A stretch of 64,000 nt of DNA from Marivivens geojensis (GCF_023540835.1 NZ_JALKCU010000002.1:682001-746000), one strand, 5' to 3'; positions 27,862 through 37,694 are shown, numbered from the stretch's first letter. Numbers and translations are program-made. The notes: generated by a model not told the origin, from the sequence alone.

Positions 27862-29922
27862 TTAACCTTCAACGCGCGAAAGATCGGCTACAGAGGTACA
27901 AATCGTCCGAATTCGCGACAAAAGGTTCAGTCGGTTGCGACGGATGATCTCGTTTTCCGAATTCACCTGAACCGCTTCAAAGAACCCATCGATCGGTCCA
28001 CGCAAAGACGCCATCGCCGACATAGCAACAGCAAAGTCCTCGGCCTTCATCGCGGGTGCAATCGCGGCCTCAGCGGTGTCGAGCGCCGCGAAGAGCGCCT
28101 TTTCCGCATCCCCTTCGGCGAATTTCACATCCGCACCGAACGAATATTCGACGCCGTCTTTGTCTTCGGCTTGGGACAGGATGTTCGAGGCACGTTTGTA
28201 ACCTTGCAGAAGGTTGGTGCCATCCTCAGTACCCATCATGTCTTGCAGCGCCCGCGCCCGTTTGACCAACAGCGCGATATCATCGCTTCCGTCCATCGCA
28301 AGACACGCGTCGATCACGTCGTGACGAATGCCTTCGTCGCGGAGGAACACTTTCAGTCGATCATGGAAGAACGACAGGAGGTCCGCCGCATCCGCGCCAG
28401 CGTTCGCCGTTGAAATCACGTCCGACAGTTTCAATGTCAGGCCATTCGACAGGATCAAACGGATCACACCGAGGGCTGCACGGCGCAGCGCAAACGGGTC
28501 TTTGGAACCTGTCGGCTTCTCATCAATCGCCCAGAAGCCAGTCAATGTGTCGAGCTTGTCAGCGAGTGCCACCGCCACAGAAACGGCCTCGGTCGGAACG
28601 TCGTCCGACGGGCCTAGCGGGCTGTAGTGATCGCGGCAAGCATCAGCCACCGCACCAGACAGATTTGCACTTTTCGCGTAATAACGCCCCATGATCCCCT
28701 GCAATTCGGGGAATTCGTAGACCATTTCCGATGACAGGTCACATTTAGCAACTTTCGCTGCCAGCTCTGCCTCAGCCGCATCCGCACCAACAACATGCGC
28801 GAGTTCTTTAGCGAGTGCAGCGATGCGCGCTATACGTTCAGCCTGCGAACCGAGCTTGTTGTGGAAGGTCACATTGGCGAGCGGCGCACCCATCGCCTCG
28901 AGCCCTTCGCGTTCGACTGTGCGTAGATCGTTTTCCCAGAAAAACTTTGCATCCGACAGACGGGCAAAGAGAACCTTTTGGTTGCCCTTCAGGATCGTCG
29001 CACCTTGATCGGCGGTCTCAATGTTGGCAACCGTGATGAACTTTTCGATGCGGCCCGTTTTCGGGTTCCGCACCGAGAAGAACTTCTGGTGCTCTTTCAT
29101 TGAGGTTTGCAGAACCTCTGGCGGGAGACCAAGGAAGGCGTCGTCAATCGATCCCATCAGAACAACTGGCCATTCAACCAGCCCCGACACTTCAGCCAGC
29201 AGGCCCTTGTCATCGACGACTTCCAGACCGGCGGCGAATGCCATGTTGGTGGCGTCCTGCCAGATCGCATCGGCGCGTTCGTCCGCACGCAGGATAACCT
29301 TTGCGCGTTTCAGTTTCGCCTCGTAGTCGTCAAATCCTGTGACCGTAAAAGCGTCAGGCGCCATGAAACGGTGCCCTTTGGTCGTGTTCGATGAGGTGAT
29401 GCCGTCGATATCAACGGGAACAACTTCGTTGCCGTCAGCATCTGACAGAATGCAAACGATGGAATGCAACGGACGCACCCAACGTAGCGGGCCAGCACCC
29501 CAGCGCATGGATTTCGGCCAAGGGAAATTGCGGATCGTTTGTTCGAGAACCTCTGCAATCACCTCTGCCGCCTTGCGGCCCGGTTTTTCGATCACAGCGA
29601 AATAGGCCTGCCCCTTTTTCTGGTCACGCACTTCCAACTGATCAATCGTCAGACCTGTCGAACGCAAGAAGCCTTCGATAGCCTGTTCAGGCGCGGTGGT
29701 CGCAGGGCCCTTGCGCTCTTCACGCACGGGTTTGGACTCCGCCAGAAGATCATCAATCGACAGCGTCAAACGGCGTGGGGTCGAAAAGGCCGCTGCACCA
29801 GCATAGGTCAAACCTGCCTCAACCAGTCCGTCGGTGACCATCTTGCGCAGATCGTCAGCCGCTTTGGACTGCATACGTGCGGGGATTTCTTCAGAGAAAA
29901 GTTCGATCAGAAGATTAGGCAT
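27862..29922 (-). CDS. glyS: Glycyl-tRNA synthetase beta subunit
   Basis: Large, tRNA-binding subunit of the tetrameric (alpha2beta2) glycyl-tRNA synthetase, 686 residues. The start [18 protein letters not shown] is diagnostic, followed by the VREERKGP block and, further on, PKSMRWG and the HD-like and anticodon-binding regions toward the C-terminus (YKRASNIL). ATG 29922 shares its A with the stop of the DUF6446 gene (TAATG) and follows AAGGGAC. Works with glyQ at 30452-31384; the two are separated by a membrane-protein gene. Confidence 0.97.
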   Translation of the reverse strand: MPNLLIELFSEEIPARMQSKAADDLRKMVTDGLVEAGLTYAGAAAFSTPRRLTLSIDDLLAESKPVREERKGPATTAPEQAIEGFLRSTGLTIDQLEVRDQKKGQAYFAVIEKPGRKAAEVIAEVLEQTIRNFPWPKSMRWGAGPLRWVRPLHSIVCILSDADGNEVVPVDIDGITSSNTTKGHRFMAPDAFTVTGFDDYEAKLKRAKVILRADERADAIWQDATNMAFAAGLEVVDDKGLLAEVSGLVEWPVVLMGSIDDAFLGLPPEVLQTSMKEHQKFFSVRNPKTGRIEKFITVANIETADQGATILKGNQKVLFARLSDAKFFWENDLRTVEREGLEAMGAPLANVTFHNKLGSQAERIARIAALAKELAHVVGADAAEAELAAKVAKCDLSSEMVYEFPELQGIMGRYYAKSANLSGAVADACRDHYSPLGPSDDVPTEAVSVAVALADKLDTLTGFWAIDEKPTGSKDPFALRRAALGVIRLILSNGLTLKLSDVISTANAGADAADLLSFFHDRLKVFLRDEGIRHDVIDACLAMDGSDDIALLVKRARALQDMMGTEDGTNLLQGYKRASNILSQAEDKDGVEYSFGADVKFAEGDAEKALFAALDTAEAAIAPAMKAEDFAVAMSAMASLRGPIDGFFEAVQVNSENEIIRRNRLNLLSRIRTICTSVADLSRVEG

Positions 29923-30455
29923 TAGTTTGTCCCTTCGACGGGTGTCGGGCATCCTTCGGGCAGCGGATCGCCGTTGAATTTGGCTTCGCCACATTTGTTG
30001 ATCTGGTGCCAGACATAGCCATGTCCGTCGCCCGTAAAGGCCACCACGCGATCAACGCCGTAGGTGATATTTTCATGACCCATAAAGGCCACAGCTTCAC
30101 CAGTTTCGAGCGCTGCGCCAACGTTTCTCGCGTCGTAGCAATCGAACCAGTTTGGACCGTTCAGCGGCACTGGGTCTGCATACATTTCATAATTGTCGGT
30201 CAACGACCCCATGCTGATCGGGGTCGAGAAACATGCACGGAAACGGATTGGAGAACTATCGCTGTCAATCGCCTCGAACTCTTCGGTCATGATGCCTTCG
30301 GGCTGGCCAGTGTGGATCGAAGTTAGTTCGACCTCGCCAAACGATGCAGCGTCCACGCGATCATAGAAGGCATAGACCTGATTGTAATAAAGGACGACAC
30401 CAGCCAGAAGTGCAGACACAACAATCCCCGAAAGAGCCAATTTTACCGCGTTCAT
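29922..30455 (-). CDS. DUF6446-type membrane-anchored protein between glyQ and glyS
   Basis: 177 residues. One N-terminal membrane helix ([18 protein letters not shown]) followed by a periplasmic domain with [22 protein letters not shown] and a Cys near each end, suggesting disulfides. The family assignment (DUF6446, Rhodobacterales) is from memory. Its start overlaps the glyQ stop (ATGA at 30452-30455) and its stop overlaps the glyS start, so all three are translationally coupled. Why an exported protein is locked to a cytosolic synthetase is unknown. Confidence 0.82.
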   Translation of the reverse strand: MNAVKLALSGIVVSALLAGVVLYYNQVYAFYDRVDAASFGEVELTSIHTGQPEGIMTEEFEAIDSDSSPIRFRACFSTPISMGSLTDNYEMYADPVPLNGPNWFDCYDARNVGAALETGEAVAFMGHENITYGVDRVVAFTGDGHGYVWHQINKCGEAKFNGDPLPEGCPTPVEGTN

Positions 30456-31384
30456 TCCGCAGCCTCGGCGGTATATCCACCGGCCTCTGTCTGAACGAAG
30501 GCATCCGCACACAGTTTTGCCAACGCACGAACACGGCCAATATAGGCCTGACGTTCGGTGACCGAAATCACGCCACGCGCGTCGAGCAGGTTGAACAGAT
30601 GAGATGCCTTGATGCACTGGTCATAAGCGGGGTGCGCCATCACGATACGCTTGCCCGTTTTCGGATCAACCGCGGGGTTGTCGAGGATACGCTGACATTC
30701 CGCCTCTGCATCGATGAAGTGACGCAATAGTTTTTCGGTATCCGCCACATCAAAGTTATGGCGCGAATATTCTTCTTCCGTTTGACGGAAGATGTCGCCG
30801 TATTTCAGCGCAATCGGAGCGTCCGGATTGTTGAACGGCATCTCCATCACGTGATCGACACCAAGCACATACATTGCCAGACGCTCAAGGCCGTAGGTCA
30901 ATTCGCCAGAAACTGGTTTACAGTCGTGACCGCCAACCTGCTGGAAATAGGTGAACTGCGACACTTCCATGCCATCGCACCAAACTTCCCAACCGAGACC
31001 CCATGCACCCAAGGTCGGGGATTCCCAGTCGTCCTCAACAAAGCGGACGTCATGCAGGCCAAGGTCGATCCCGATCGCCTGAAGCGAACCAAGGTAGAGG
31101 TCCTGCAAATCTGGCGGAGACGGTTTGATCAGCACCTGATACTGATAGTAGTGCTGCAGACGGTTCGGGTTTTCACCATAGCGACCATCGGTCGGACGGC
31201 GGGACGGCTGAACATAGGCCGCAGCCCATGCCCGATCACCCAGCGAACGCAATGTCGTCGCAGGGTGGAAGGTGCCAGCACCGACCTCCATGTCGTAGGG
31301 TTGCAGAACTGCGCAGCCCTTTTCAGCCCAGTAGGTCTGGAGCCTCAGGATGATCTCTTGGAAAGAACGGGGTTTATCGGCCAT
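30452..31384 (-). CDS. glyQ: Glycyl-tRNA synthetase alpha subunit
   Basis: Catalytic class II core of the heterotetrameric synthetase, 310 residues. Family blocks are clear: [55 protein letters not shown] and the later [21 protein letters not shown]. The start is ATG 31384 (MADKPRSF); the frame opens further upstream but without family similarity. First gene of the glyQ-DUF6446-glyS unit; divergent from the exported pseudoprotease gene with 173 bp between. Confidence 0.97.
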   Translation of the reverse strand: MADKPRSFQEIILRLQTYWAEKGCAVLQPYDMEVGAGTFHPATTLRSLGDRAWAAAYVQPSRRPTDGRYGENPNRLQHYYQYQVLIKPSPPDLQDLYLGSLQAIGIDLGLHDVRFVEDDWESPTLGAWGLGWEVWCDGMEVSQFTYFQQVGGHDCKPVSGELTYGLERLAMYVLGVDHVMEMPFNNPDAPIALKYGDIFRQTEEEYSRHNFDVADTEKLLRHFIDAEAECQRILDNPAVDPKTGKRIVMAHPAYDQCIKASHLFNLLDARGVISVTERQAYIGRVRALAKLCADAFVQTEAGGYTAEAAE

Positions 31385-31557
31385 GGTCGCCCTCTTTTCG
31401 GTTCCGCGCCTGAATAGGCTGCACATGGGGCGGGGTCAATTGGGGCGTCGGTGTCACATTCGCTTCAGTGCTTCTATTTTCGGGCGTCGGGGGCTTGGTA
31501 ATGCCCTTCGAGTGGTGTCATAAAGCCCCATACTTTGACTGTAGAATTGGGAACAGT

Positions 31558-33288
31558 ATGATCCGTCGCCTATCCGTTTTTCTTATTTTTGTATTTACGT
31601 CCTTTTCTGCGGCTGCCCAGCAGTCGTCTTGGGTTCAACTCGAAGCGCACCCCACATTGACCGCCGCACAGGATGCAGCGCGTAAATATGCGGCTGAGCT
31701 GGATAATGTGAACGGATTCTATCTGGGTTCGGATTGGTATGGCGTGGCACTCGGCCCCTACACACGTCCTGATGCCGATGCGCTCCGCCGTCAGCTGCGT
31801 AGCTCAGGCCAGATCCCGCGCGATGCGTTTGTCAGCGACGGCGAACGTTTTGGCCAACAATTCTGGCCGATTGGCGTTGGCGCACCGATCAAACCGCAAC
31901 CCCTGCCGACTGAAACGGCCGACCTCCCCGTCGTGACGATCATTCCTGATGAAGCACCTTTGGAACCCGCTGTTGTCGACGAAACACTAGCCGAAGCCCG
32001 CGCAAGCGAAGCAGCGTTGGACCGTGGCGAACGTGAGATGCTTCAGATCGCGCTCAAATGGGCTGGGTTTTACAATTCCTCCATCGACGGCGCCTTCGGT
32101 CGGGGCACCCGCGCTTCGATGAGCGCATGGCAGGACGCGAACGGCTACACCAACACGGGCGTTCTGACCACGCTGCAACGTGCAGACCTCTTAGCACAAT
32201 ACAACGCCGTACTCGAAGGTTTGGACATGGAACTGATCCGTGACGAGGCAACGGGCATCGCCATTGAAATTCCGACCGGCGCTGTTGAATTCAAAGCCTA
32301 TGATTCCCCCTTCGCTCGGTTCGAGGAAAAGGATGGGTCGGGTGTAACGGTCCTGCTAATTTCTCAACCCGGGGATCGGACACGGTTCTTTGGTCTCTAT
32401 GAAATCCTACAAACGCTGGAAATTGTGCCGACAACGGGCGACCGAAATCGCCGTGACAGTTCTTTTGAAATCGAAGGCGTGAATGACAGCATCCACACCT
32501 ACGTGACTGCATCGCTCTCTGGTGGTCAGATCAAAGGCTTTGCTCTCGTTTGGCCCGCTGGTGACGACGAACGCCGCACCCGCGTGACCGAGATCATGAA
32601 GGCGAGTTTTGAAACGCTGGACGGTGTGCTCAACCCGGCCCAAGCTGCCGACGAGCAGTCGATCGATCTGGTCTCTGGCCTCGCGATCCGTAAACCGCAA
32701 CTCGCACGCTCTGGGTTCTATGTGGATGGCTCAGGCACTGTTGTCACGGCAGCTACCACTGTTGCGAATTGTGAGCGGGTGACGCTGGACGATAGCTTTG
32801 ACGCGGATGTTGTGTTCAACGACGGCAGTGTTGCTGTTCTGCGCCCACAGAGCCGTCTTGCCCCGATGGGATCGGCAGACATTCAAACCGCCCTGCCCCG
32901 CATCCAGTCGCAAATCACCGTGGGGGGTTACCCCTACGGCGGCGCGCTTACTTTGCCGACGCTGACATTTGGCACGCTCGCTGATGTGCGTGGCTTGGAT
33001 GGGTCTGACAGCACCCTGCGCCTGAACATGCAAACCGAGGACGGCGACATCGGCGGTCCTGTGTTCGACAATGGCGGTGCTGTGATTGGCATGCTCTTGC
33101 CGCACCCTGCGACGGGTAATCAAGTCCTGCCCGAAGAGGTCAGCTTTGCCTATTCCGCTCAAGGCATTCTGAACGCGCTCAGCTCTGCAGGCGTGGCGGC
33201 AAAAACAACGGACTCGATGGCTTACATGCCGCCAGAGACGCTCACATCAATGGCGTCCGACATGACCGTCTTGGTCAGCTGCTGGTAA
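31558..33288 (+). CDS. Exported SPOR / peptidoglycan-binding / trypsin-like pseudoprotease
   Basis: Periplasmic protein of 576 residues. Signal peptide about 1-20 (FTSFSAAAQ). A SPOR-like repeat (residues about 22-95, WVQLEAHPTLTAAQDAARKY ... GPYTRPDAD) is followed by a peptidoglycan-binding domain (about 155-215, LQIALKWAGFYNSSIDGAFG). The C-terminal trypsin-like domain begins near 385. Its catalytic residues are lost: the His motif reads VVTAATT (Thr400 in place of His) and the Ser motif reads GDIGGP (Ile498 in place of Ser). It is therefore predicted to bind wall and partner, not cleave. ATG 31558 is chosen because the signal peptide starts there. Perfect terminator follows. Confidence 0.85.
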   Translation: MIRRLSVFLIFVFTSFSAAAQQSSWVQLEAHPTLTAAQDAARKYAAELDNVNGFYLGSDWYGVALGPYTRPDADALRRQLRSSGQIPRDAFVSDGERFGQQFWPIGVGAPIKPQPLPTETADLPVVTIIPDEAPLEPAVVDETLAEARASEAALDRGEREMLQIALKWAGFYNSSIDGAFGRGTRASMSAWQDANGYTNTGVLTTLQRADLLAQYNAVLEGLDMELIRDEATGIAIEIPTGAVEFKAYDSPFARFEEKDGSGVTVLLISQPGDRTRFFGLYEILQTLEIVPTTGDRNRRDSSFEIEGVNDSIHTYVTASLSGGQIKGFALVWPAGDDERRTRVTEIMKASFETLDGVLNPAQAADEQSIDLVSGLAIRKPQLARSGFYVDGSGTVVTAATTVANCERVTLDDSFDADVVFNDGSVAVLRPQSRLAPMGSADIQTALPRIQSQITVGGYPYGGALTLPTLTFGTLADVRGLDGSDSTLRLNMQTEDGDIGGPVFDNGGAVIGMLLPHPATGNQVLPEEVSFAYSAQGILNALSSAGVAAKTTDSMAYMPPETLTSMASDMTVLVSCW

Positions 33289-33294
33289 CGGATT

Positions 33295-33317
33295 GGGGCG
33301 CTTCGGCGCCCCTTTTT
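33295..33317 (+). terminator. Terminator with TTCG tetraloop
   Basis: GGGGCGC-TTCG-GCGCCCC followed by TTTTT, a textbook intrinsic terminator 6 nt after the pseudoprotease stop. Its T-run overlaps the last codon of the convergent trkH gene. Confidence 0.95.
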
Positions 33318-34764
33318 ATGACCGCCAGAACCGTGGCAGGATGAGAACGATCACCGATACGATCTCTAGCCGACCAAGGAGCATCCCCAAGATCATCAAC
33401 CATTTGGCCGTATCTGGGAACGGATGCACAGCGCCAGACGGTCCCACCTCTGGGCCAAACACCGGGCCAATGTTGAAGATCGACGTCCACGCCCCAGTGA
33501 TCGCAGCAAAAAAACTCAGCCCTGTCATACCCATCAAAACGACCAGAATACCAAAGGTCATCACAAAGCAGCTAAACAGCAGCATGACGGAACTTAGAAC
33601 CTCGTCGCTCACGGCACGGCCTTCGAACCGAACAGAGACAACGCGGCTCGGGCTATAGAGGCGTCGAATTTGGGCCGAGATCGCACGCAGCATGAACTGA
33701 TAGCGGAAGACTTTGATCGAACAGCCTGTCGAGCCCGAACAGCCGCCAATCATCCCAACGGCAAATAGGATCGCAAAGGCAAATGGGCCCCAAGCGACCA
33801 CATCCCCGTCCCCAAATCCAGTCCCCGAAAAGATCGAGACAACATTGAACAAGGTCGAGCGGAACATCTCTTCGCTGTAGTCCCCATTAGCGAACATACG
33901 GTATACCACAATCAGCGCAGTCGCGTAGAGGGTCCATGCGAAATAGGCCCGCACCTGTGCATCTTGGAACAAGGGTTTTGGATCACCCGTGACCATTTGC
34001 AAAAATCGCAAAAACGGCACTGAGGCGAGGAACATAAAGACCACAGCCACATACTGCGGCGCACCGGGGAACGCGGCGAATGATGCATCCGAGGTCGAAT
34101 ACCCCCCCGTCGCAATCGTCGTGAAGGCATGCACGATCGATTCCTGCATGTTCATCCCCGCGATCCCGTAACAAAGGGCACAAACGACCGTCAAACCGAT
34201 GTAAATGTTCAGCAACCCCTTAGCGATATCCAGGGCACGAGGCAGAGATTTCCCCGAAGTATCAAAGCCCTCGGACTGGAAAAACTGCATCCCGCCGACT
34301 TTCATCACAGGCAGAAAAATCATCGCGACGATGACAATCCCAAGCCCGCCAAGCCATTGCAGAATGCCGCGCCAGAGCAGAATGCCGTAAGAGTGCGTCT
34401 CTAGCCCTTCAATCGCCGTAGCCCCTGTCGTGGTCATACCCGACATAGATTCGAACATCGCATCAACGAGCGAAAGCTGGGTTTCCCCGATCATAAACGG
34501 AATTGCCCCGAAGGCGGGCAACGCGATCCACACACCTGTGGTGAGGATAAAGCTCTGTTTGAGGGTCAGCCCATCTCCCAATTGGTTCGAGCAAGCCAAG
34601 GCGAGAAAAACCCCCGCCATGGTCGTTAGCACCGAACTTTGCAGAAAGGTCTGCCATTCGGGGTCCTTGTGAAAAAGGTCGAACAGCATCGGGGCGACCA
34701 TGGTCAACCCCATTACGGCTGTTAGCAATCCGATCACGTATCCAACTGGGCGCATATCAATCAT
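33316..34764 (-). CDS. trkH: TrkH-family potassium uptake protein
   Basis: Inner-membrane K+ translocation subunit, about 482 residues, built of repeated helix-pore-helix units; selectivity-filter segments are visible (SGMTTTGAT, TIATGGYST, IGGCSGSTGCS). It normally works with the cytosolic NAD-binding TrkA, which is not in the window. I start it at ATG 34764 (MIDMRPVGYVIGLL), matching family N-termini; the frame opens at TTG 34800 without a clear ribosome site. Convergent with the pseudoprotease gene. Confidence 0.93.
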   Translation of the reverse strand: MIDMRPVGYVIGLLTAVMGLTMVAPMLFDLFHKDPEWQTFLQSSVLTTMAGVFLALACSNQLGDGLTLKQSFILTTGVWIALPAFGAIPFMIGETQLSLVDAMFESMSGMTTTGATAIEGLETHSYGILLWRGILQWLGGLGIVIVAMIFLPVMKVGGMQFFQSEGFDTSGKSLPRALDIAKGLLNIYIGLTVVCALCYGIAGMNMQESIVHAFTTIATGGYSTSDASFAAFPGAPQYVAVVFMFLASVPFLRFLQMVTGDPKPLFQDAQVRAYFAWTLYATALIVVYRMFANGDYSEEMFRSTLFNVVSIFSGTGFGDGDVVAWGPFAFAILFAVGMIGGCSGSTGCSIKVFRYQFMLRAISAQIRRLYSPSRVVSVRFEGRAVSDEVLSSVMLLFSCFVMTFGILVVLMGMTGLSFFAAITGAWTSIFNIGPVFGPEVGPSGAVHPFPDTAKWLMILGMLLGRLEIVSVIVLILPRFWRS

Positions 34765-34842
34765 GGCCGAAGGCTTGGCGTTAGGCTGCTGTTCTGTCAA
34801 CCCGCGACGCAGGCAAATTCCCTGCCGCGGATCACATCATCA

Positions 34843-35070
34843 TCAAACGTAGAACATGTCGCGGAACACATGGACGGCGATCTGATCGCGGCGAAGACCC
34901 ATCGCAGCCAACTGATCATCGGTTTTTGCGTTAAGAACGGCAATTTCACCAGCGCGCGATTTATGCGCTCCATATGCCTTAACGCCGCGACCCAGTGCAG
35001 AAAAGAACTGGTCTATTTTTCTGCGAAGCGCTGATGCATCAAAGGTCGATTTTTCTGCGATTTGTACCAT
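34843..35070 (-). CDS. DUF1127 domain-containing small protein
   Basis: 75 residues, basic. The C-terminal NAKTDDQLAAMGLRRDQIAVHVF segment is the DUF1127 (YjiS-like) signature. Small DUF1127 proteins are widespread in alphaproteobacteria and have been linked to RNA metabolism and phosphate or carbon responses in some species; role here unknown. ATG 35070 has only a weak ribosome site (GGA). Sits between folE2 and trkH on the same strand. Confidence 0.88.
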   Translation of the reverse strand: MVQIAEKSTFDASALRRKIDQFFSALGRGVKAYGAHKSRAGEIAVLNAKTDDQLAAMGLRRDQIAVHVFRDMFYV

Positions 35071-35152
35071 TTTGGAACATCCATGTAGAGCGGGCTGTTT
35101 CCCCGATACATGAACGATAGCGCCAATAGCTCAGCATGTGCACCGCCGTTTT

Positions 35153-35183
35153 TGCATTGCAGCATTTCATTTGCCGCAATGCA
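35153..35183 (-). terminator. Hairpin just after folE2 (weak terminator candidate)
   Basis: TGCATTGC (35153-35160) pairs with GCAATGCA (35176-35183) across 15 nt, starting 5 nt after the folE2 stop. On the minus strand it is followed by AAAAACGG and not a T-run, so termination would need Rho; it may instead stabilise the folE2 3' end. Confidence 0.35.
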
Positions 35184-35187
35184 GAAA

Positions 35188-36288
35188 TTATCCGACGTGG
35201 AACAACGTTGTGAACAAACGCGGGTCAATGCTGTCGCTGTCAAAAGTCTCCCCTTCGACCAAGACCGATACAGCGTCATGGCTGTGCAAGCTCTCTTGGT
35301 GGCTGGCCACAACGCGGAAGTCGCCGACGCGCGGATCCTGCTGAAGCTGTTCACAGAACAGACGCGCCGCATCCTCTACAAAGATAGGATTGGCCGCGTT
35401 GAGTTCAGCGAACGCCTGTTCGTCTTCGCGTTTGACCATCACTTGGGTCTCGGTCGGGACAGCAACGCGCGCCATGTCGATCAAATCTTCGAACCACAAC
35501 ATAGGGCCGTCTTCCATCACCGCCGACATACGCGCCACAGAACGTTGAGAATGCGGCGTGGCCAACTGACCACGGAATTGACGAGCGTGCTCTGATAGTT
35601 CCAAAGAACATGGGCAAGTCGATGAATAGACATAATCGAGATGGATTATCTTTTTACGCACGCCGGCGCGTTCGACCAGTTCGAGCGCGATATCGTAATA
35701 CTGGAACCCTTCGAGCCCAGAGCGCAACGAACGGACTTTCATTGGGAAACGGAACCGCATCTGGATACGTGCGTCGAAACTTTCGAGGTCTGCCATATAG
35801 GCGTCCAGCGCGTTCTCCATCACTTCAAAGCTAAACGTCTGCTCTGAGTGTTTATAGAAGGACCGCATGATGCGGGACATGTTGATGCCCTTCTTTTCCG
35901 CCTCTAGGCTCACCGTTCCCGTCACAGACGTCTCGAGCGTCACATCCCCATTGTCGCGGGTGTGAAACCGGATCGGCAGGCGGAAGTTTGAAATCCCGAC
36001 GTGCTGGATTTGCTGCTTTGCCCCTTTGATCAGGCTACTTGGCCCGTTCTGGAGGTCAGGCATCGATGCCTTGTAATCCTCATCCACAACGAAATCTTCG
36101 GGATAAGCGCGAGCAAGGGCTGGGTAATTCGAAACTTCCTGCCCCGGGATCAAACGTGACACGAGAGGATCGAGCGTTGCCACCTCTTCGGGTGTGGCAT
36201 CGCCAGCCCAGCGCCGCAAAAGCGCCAGAGCCGCCTCGGCTTCTTCGCGCGACGGTTCACGGTCCATATCGGACGAATGGATATTCAT
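35188..36288 (-). CDS. folE2: GTP cyclohydrolase FolE2 (type IB)
   Basis: Converts GTP to dihydroneopterin triphosphate, the first step of folate and pterin synthesis, using the zinc-independent IB enzyme. 366 residues. Diagnostic blocks are DLQNGPSSLIKGAKQQIQHV, ETSVTGTVSLEA, the catalytic Cys region SSTCPCSLELSEHAR, TPHSQRS and SHQESLHSHDAV. ATG 36288 has GGGAGG at 7-nt spacing; the frame extends upstream to 36396 but without similarity. Feeds the folB and folP products encoded at 22395-24316. In several bacteria FolE2 backs up the zinc enzyme under zinc limitation; no Zur site was identified here. Confidence 0.97.
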   Translation of the reverse strand: MNIHSSDMDREPSREEAEAALALLRRWAGDATPEEVATLDPLVSRLIPGQEVSNYPALARAYPEDFVVDEDYKASMPDLQNGPSSLIKGAKQQIQHVGISNFRLPIRFHTRDNGDVTLETSVTGTVSLEAEKKGINMSRIMRSFYKHSEQTFSFEVMENALDAYMADLESFDARIQMRFRFPMKVRSLRSGLEGFQYYDIALELVERAGVRKKIIHLDYVYSSTCPCSLELSEHARQFRGQLATPHSQRSVARMSAVMEDGPMLWFEDLIDMARVAVPTETQVMVKREDEQAFAELNAANPIFVEDAARLFCEQLQQDPRVGDFRVVASHQESLHSHDAVSVLVEGETFDSDSIDPRLFTTLFHVG

Positions 36289-36395
36289 GTCGGAGCCTCC
36301 CGCAGGTGCAGCACGCCCCACTATATGGGATGCGCGCGACAGTTTTCCATCAAATGCGAAGGGAATACGCTTGGAACCGTCGCGCGGATCACTCA

Positions 36396-37574
36396 TCAGA
36401 TGGCATCCAATGCTTGTTTCAGGTCTGCCAACAGATCGTCAGCATCCTCAAGGCCACAGGACACACGCACCAAACCAGGTGTGATACCTAGCGTGTCTTT
36501 CTGATCCTGCGGCAAACGCTGGTGCGTTGTGGTCGCGGGGTGGGTTACAAGTGATTTGCTGTCCGCAAAGTTATTGGTGATCGTGAAAATCTTGAGCGCG
36601 TTGAGAAAACGGAAGCATTCTTCTTTGCCACCTTTCACGTCAATCGCCAGAACAGTACCGACGCCCTCGTATTGCGACTTCGCCAGTTCATACTGAGGAT
36701 GACGCGGATCGAGAGGGTAGCTCACCGAGTTCAGTTTAGGATGACCTGCAAGCGCATCAGCCAACTTCAGTGCGGTTTCGGACTGCTGACCCACACGCAG
36801 GAACAAAGTATCGAGCGACTTTAGCATGACCCAAGCGTTGAACGGGCTCATCGCGCCGCCTGTGTGTTTGAGGTATGCCTCGACCGGTCCCCGAACGAGC
36901 TCTTTCTTACCCAAAACCATACCGCCAAGGCAGCGGCCCTGACCGTCCACGTGTTTGGTCGTCGAATAGACAATGAGATCAACGCCCAGTTCGCCCGCGA
37001 TCGAATACGCAGGCGTGACCATCGCATTGTCACACACAACAATCGCACCATTGGCGTGCGCCAGTTCGACGACTGATTTCATGTCGATCACTTCGAGCGT
37101 CGGGTTCGAAATCGATTCAAAGAAGACAACTTTGGTGTCGGGACGGATCGCAGCCTTCCAAGCATCCGGATCACGTCCATCAACCAGCGTCAGTTCGACG
37201 CCAAACCGCTGAAGCACGTCCTCGAGGATATAGAGGCACGATCCGAACAAAGCGCGGCTCGACACGATATGATCGCCCGCTTTGAGCATGGACATCAGCG
37301 CGCCGTTCACCGCGGCCATACCAGATGCGGTGGCAAATCCTGCCTCAACGCCCTCAAGGTCTGCCATACGATCTTCGAGCATGGCAACAGTCGGGTTGCC
37401 ATATCGTGCATAGATGAATTCGTCTTCGCCGAGTTTCACAAAACGGGCTTCAGCCTGTTCTGCCGTTTCGTAAACAAACCCCTGTGTCAGAAAGATTGCT
37501 TCTGACAGTTCGTTATACTGGCTACGACGAGTACCCGAATGCACAGCGCGAGTGCGTTTGGAAAGTTTGTCCAT
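36396..37574 (-). CDS. metZ: O-succinylhomoserine sulfhydrylase
   Basis: PLP enzyme that makes homocysteine from O-succinylhomoserine and sulfide in methionine synthesis. 392 residues. Family start KRTRAVHSGTRRSQYNELSEAIFLTQGFVY; cofactor Lys in YSTTKHVDGQGRCLGG; C-terminus ends VRVSCGLEDADDLL. The start is ATG 37574, with TAAGGA 8 nt before it; an in-frame ATG at 37595 lies only 2 nt past the T-run of the leader terminator and is rejected. Controlled by the SAM-II riboswitch at 37641-37694, so expression falls when S-adenosylmethionine is plentiful. Confidence 0.97.
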   Translation of the reverse strand: MDKLSKRTRAVHSGTRRSQYNELSEAIFLTQGFVYETAEQAEARFVKLGEDEFIYARYGNPTVAMLEDRMADLEGVEAGFATASGMAAVNGALMSMLKAGDHIVSSRALFGSCLYILEDVLQRFGVELTLVDGRDPDAWKAAIRPDTKVVFFESISNPTLEVIDMKSVVELAHANGAIVVCDNAMVTPAYSIAGELGVDLIVYSTTKHVDGQGRCLGGMVLGKKELVRGPVEAYLKHTGGAMSPFNAWVMLKSLDTLFLRVGQQSETALKLADALAGHPKLNSVSYPLDPRHPQYELAKSQYEGVGTVLAIDVKGGKEECFRFLNALKIFTITNNFADSKSLVTHPATTTHQRLPQDQKDTLGITPGLVRVSCGLEDADDLLADLKQALDAI

Positions 37575-37596
37575 GTCTTTGTTCCTTACGGCCATT

Positions 37597-37632
37597 AAAA
37601 AACCCCTACACCGAATAAAGGGAGCAGGGGTT
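37597..37632 (-). terminator. Attenuator hairpin between SAM-II aptamer and metZ
   Basis: On the minus strand AACCCCT (37632-37626) and AGGGGTT (37607-37601) close a hairpin followed by TTTT. It lies directly after the SAM-II aptamer and before the metZ ribosome site, so it is the likely switch that stops transcription when SAM is bound. Confidence 0.8.
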
Positions 37633-37640
37633 GGCCTGTT

Positions 37641-37694
37641 TCCTTTTTAGCGGCTTATTTAACGTGGCCCGCAATCCGGTTCAAATCGCCACGG
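37641..37694 (-). promoter_or_regulatory. SAM-II riboswitch
   Basis: The minus strand shows the SAM-II core in order: P1 CGTGGC pairing with GCCACG, the conserved GATTTGAACCGGATTGC between them, then TAAATAAG and the 3' pseudoknot strand GCTAAAAAGG. Each block matches the known metX/metA-type SAM-II consensus of alphaproteobacteria. It precedes metZ, a standard SAM-II target, and is followed by an intrinsic terminator. Confidence 0.93.

Noticed and set aside
37575-37595. ATG 37595 as metZ start
   Set aside because: It lies 2 nt past the attenuator T-run and lacks a ribosome site; ATG 37574 has one and matches family N-termini.
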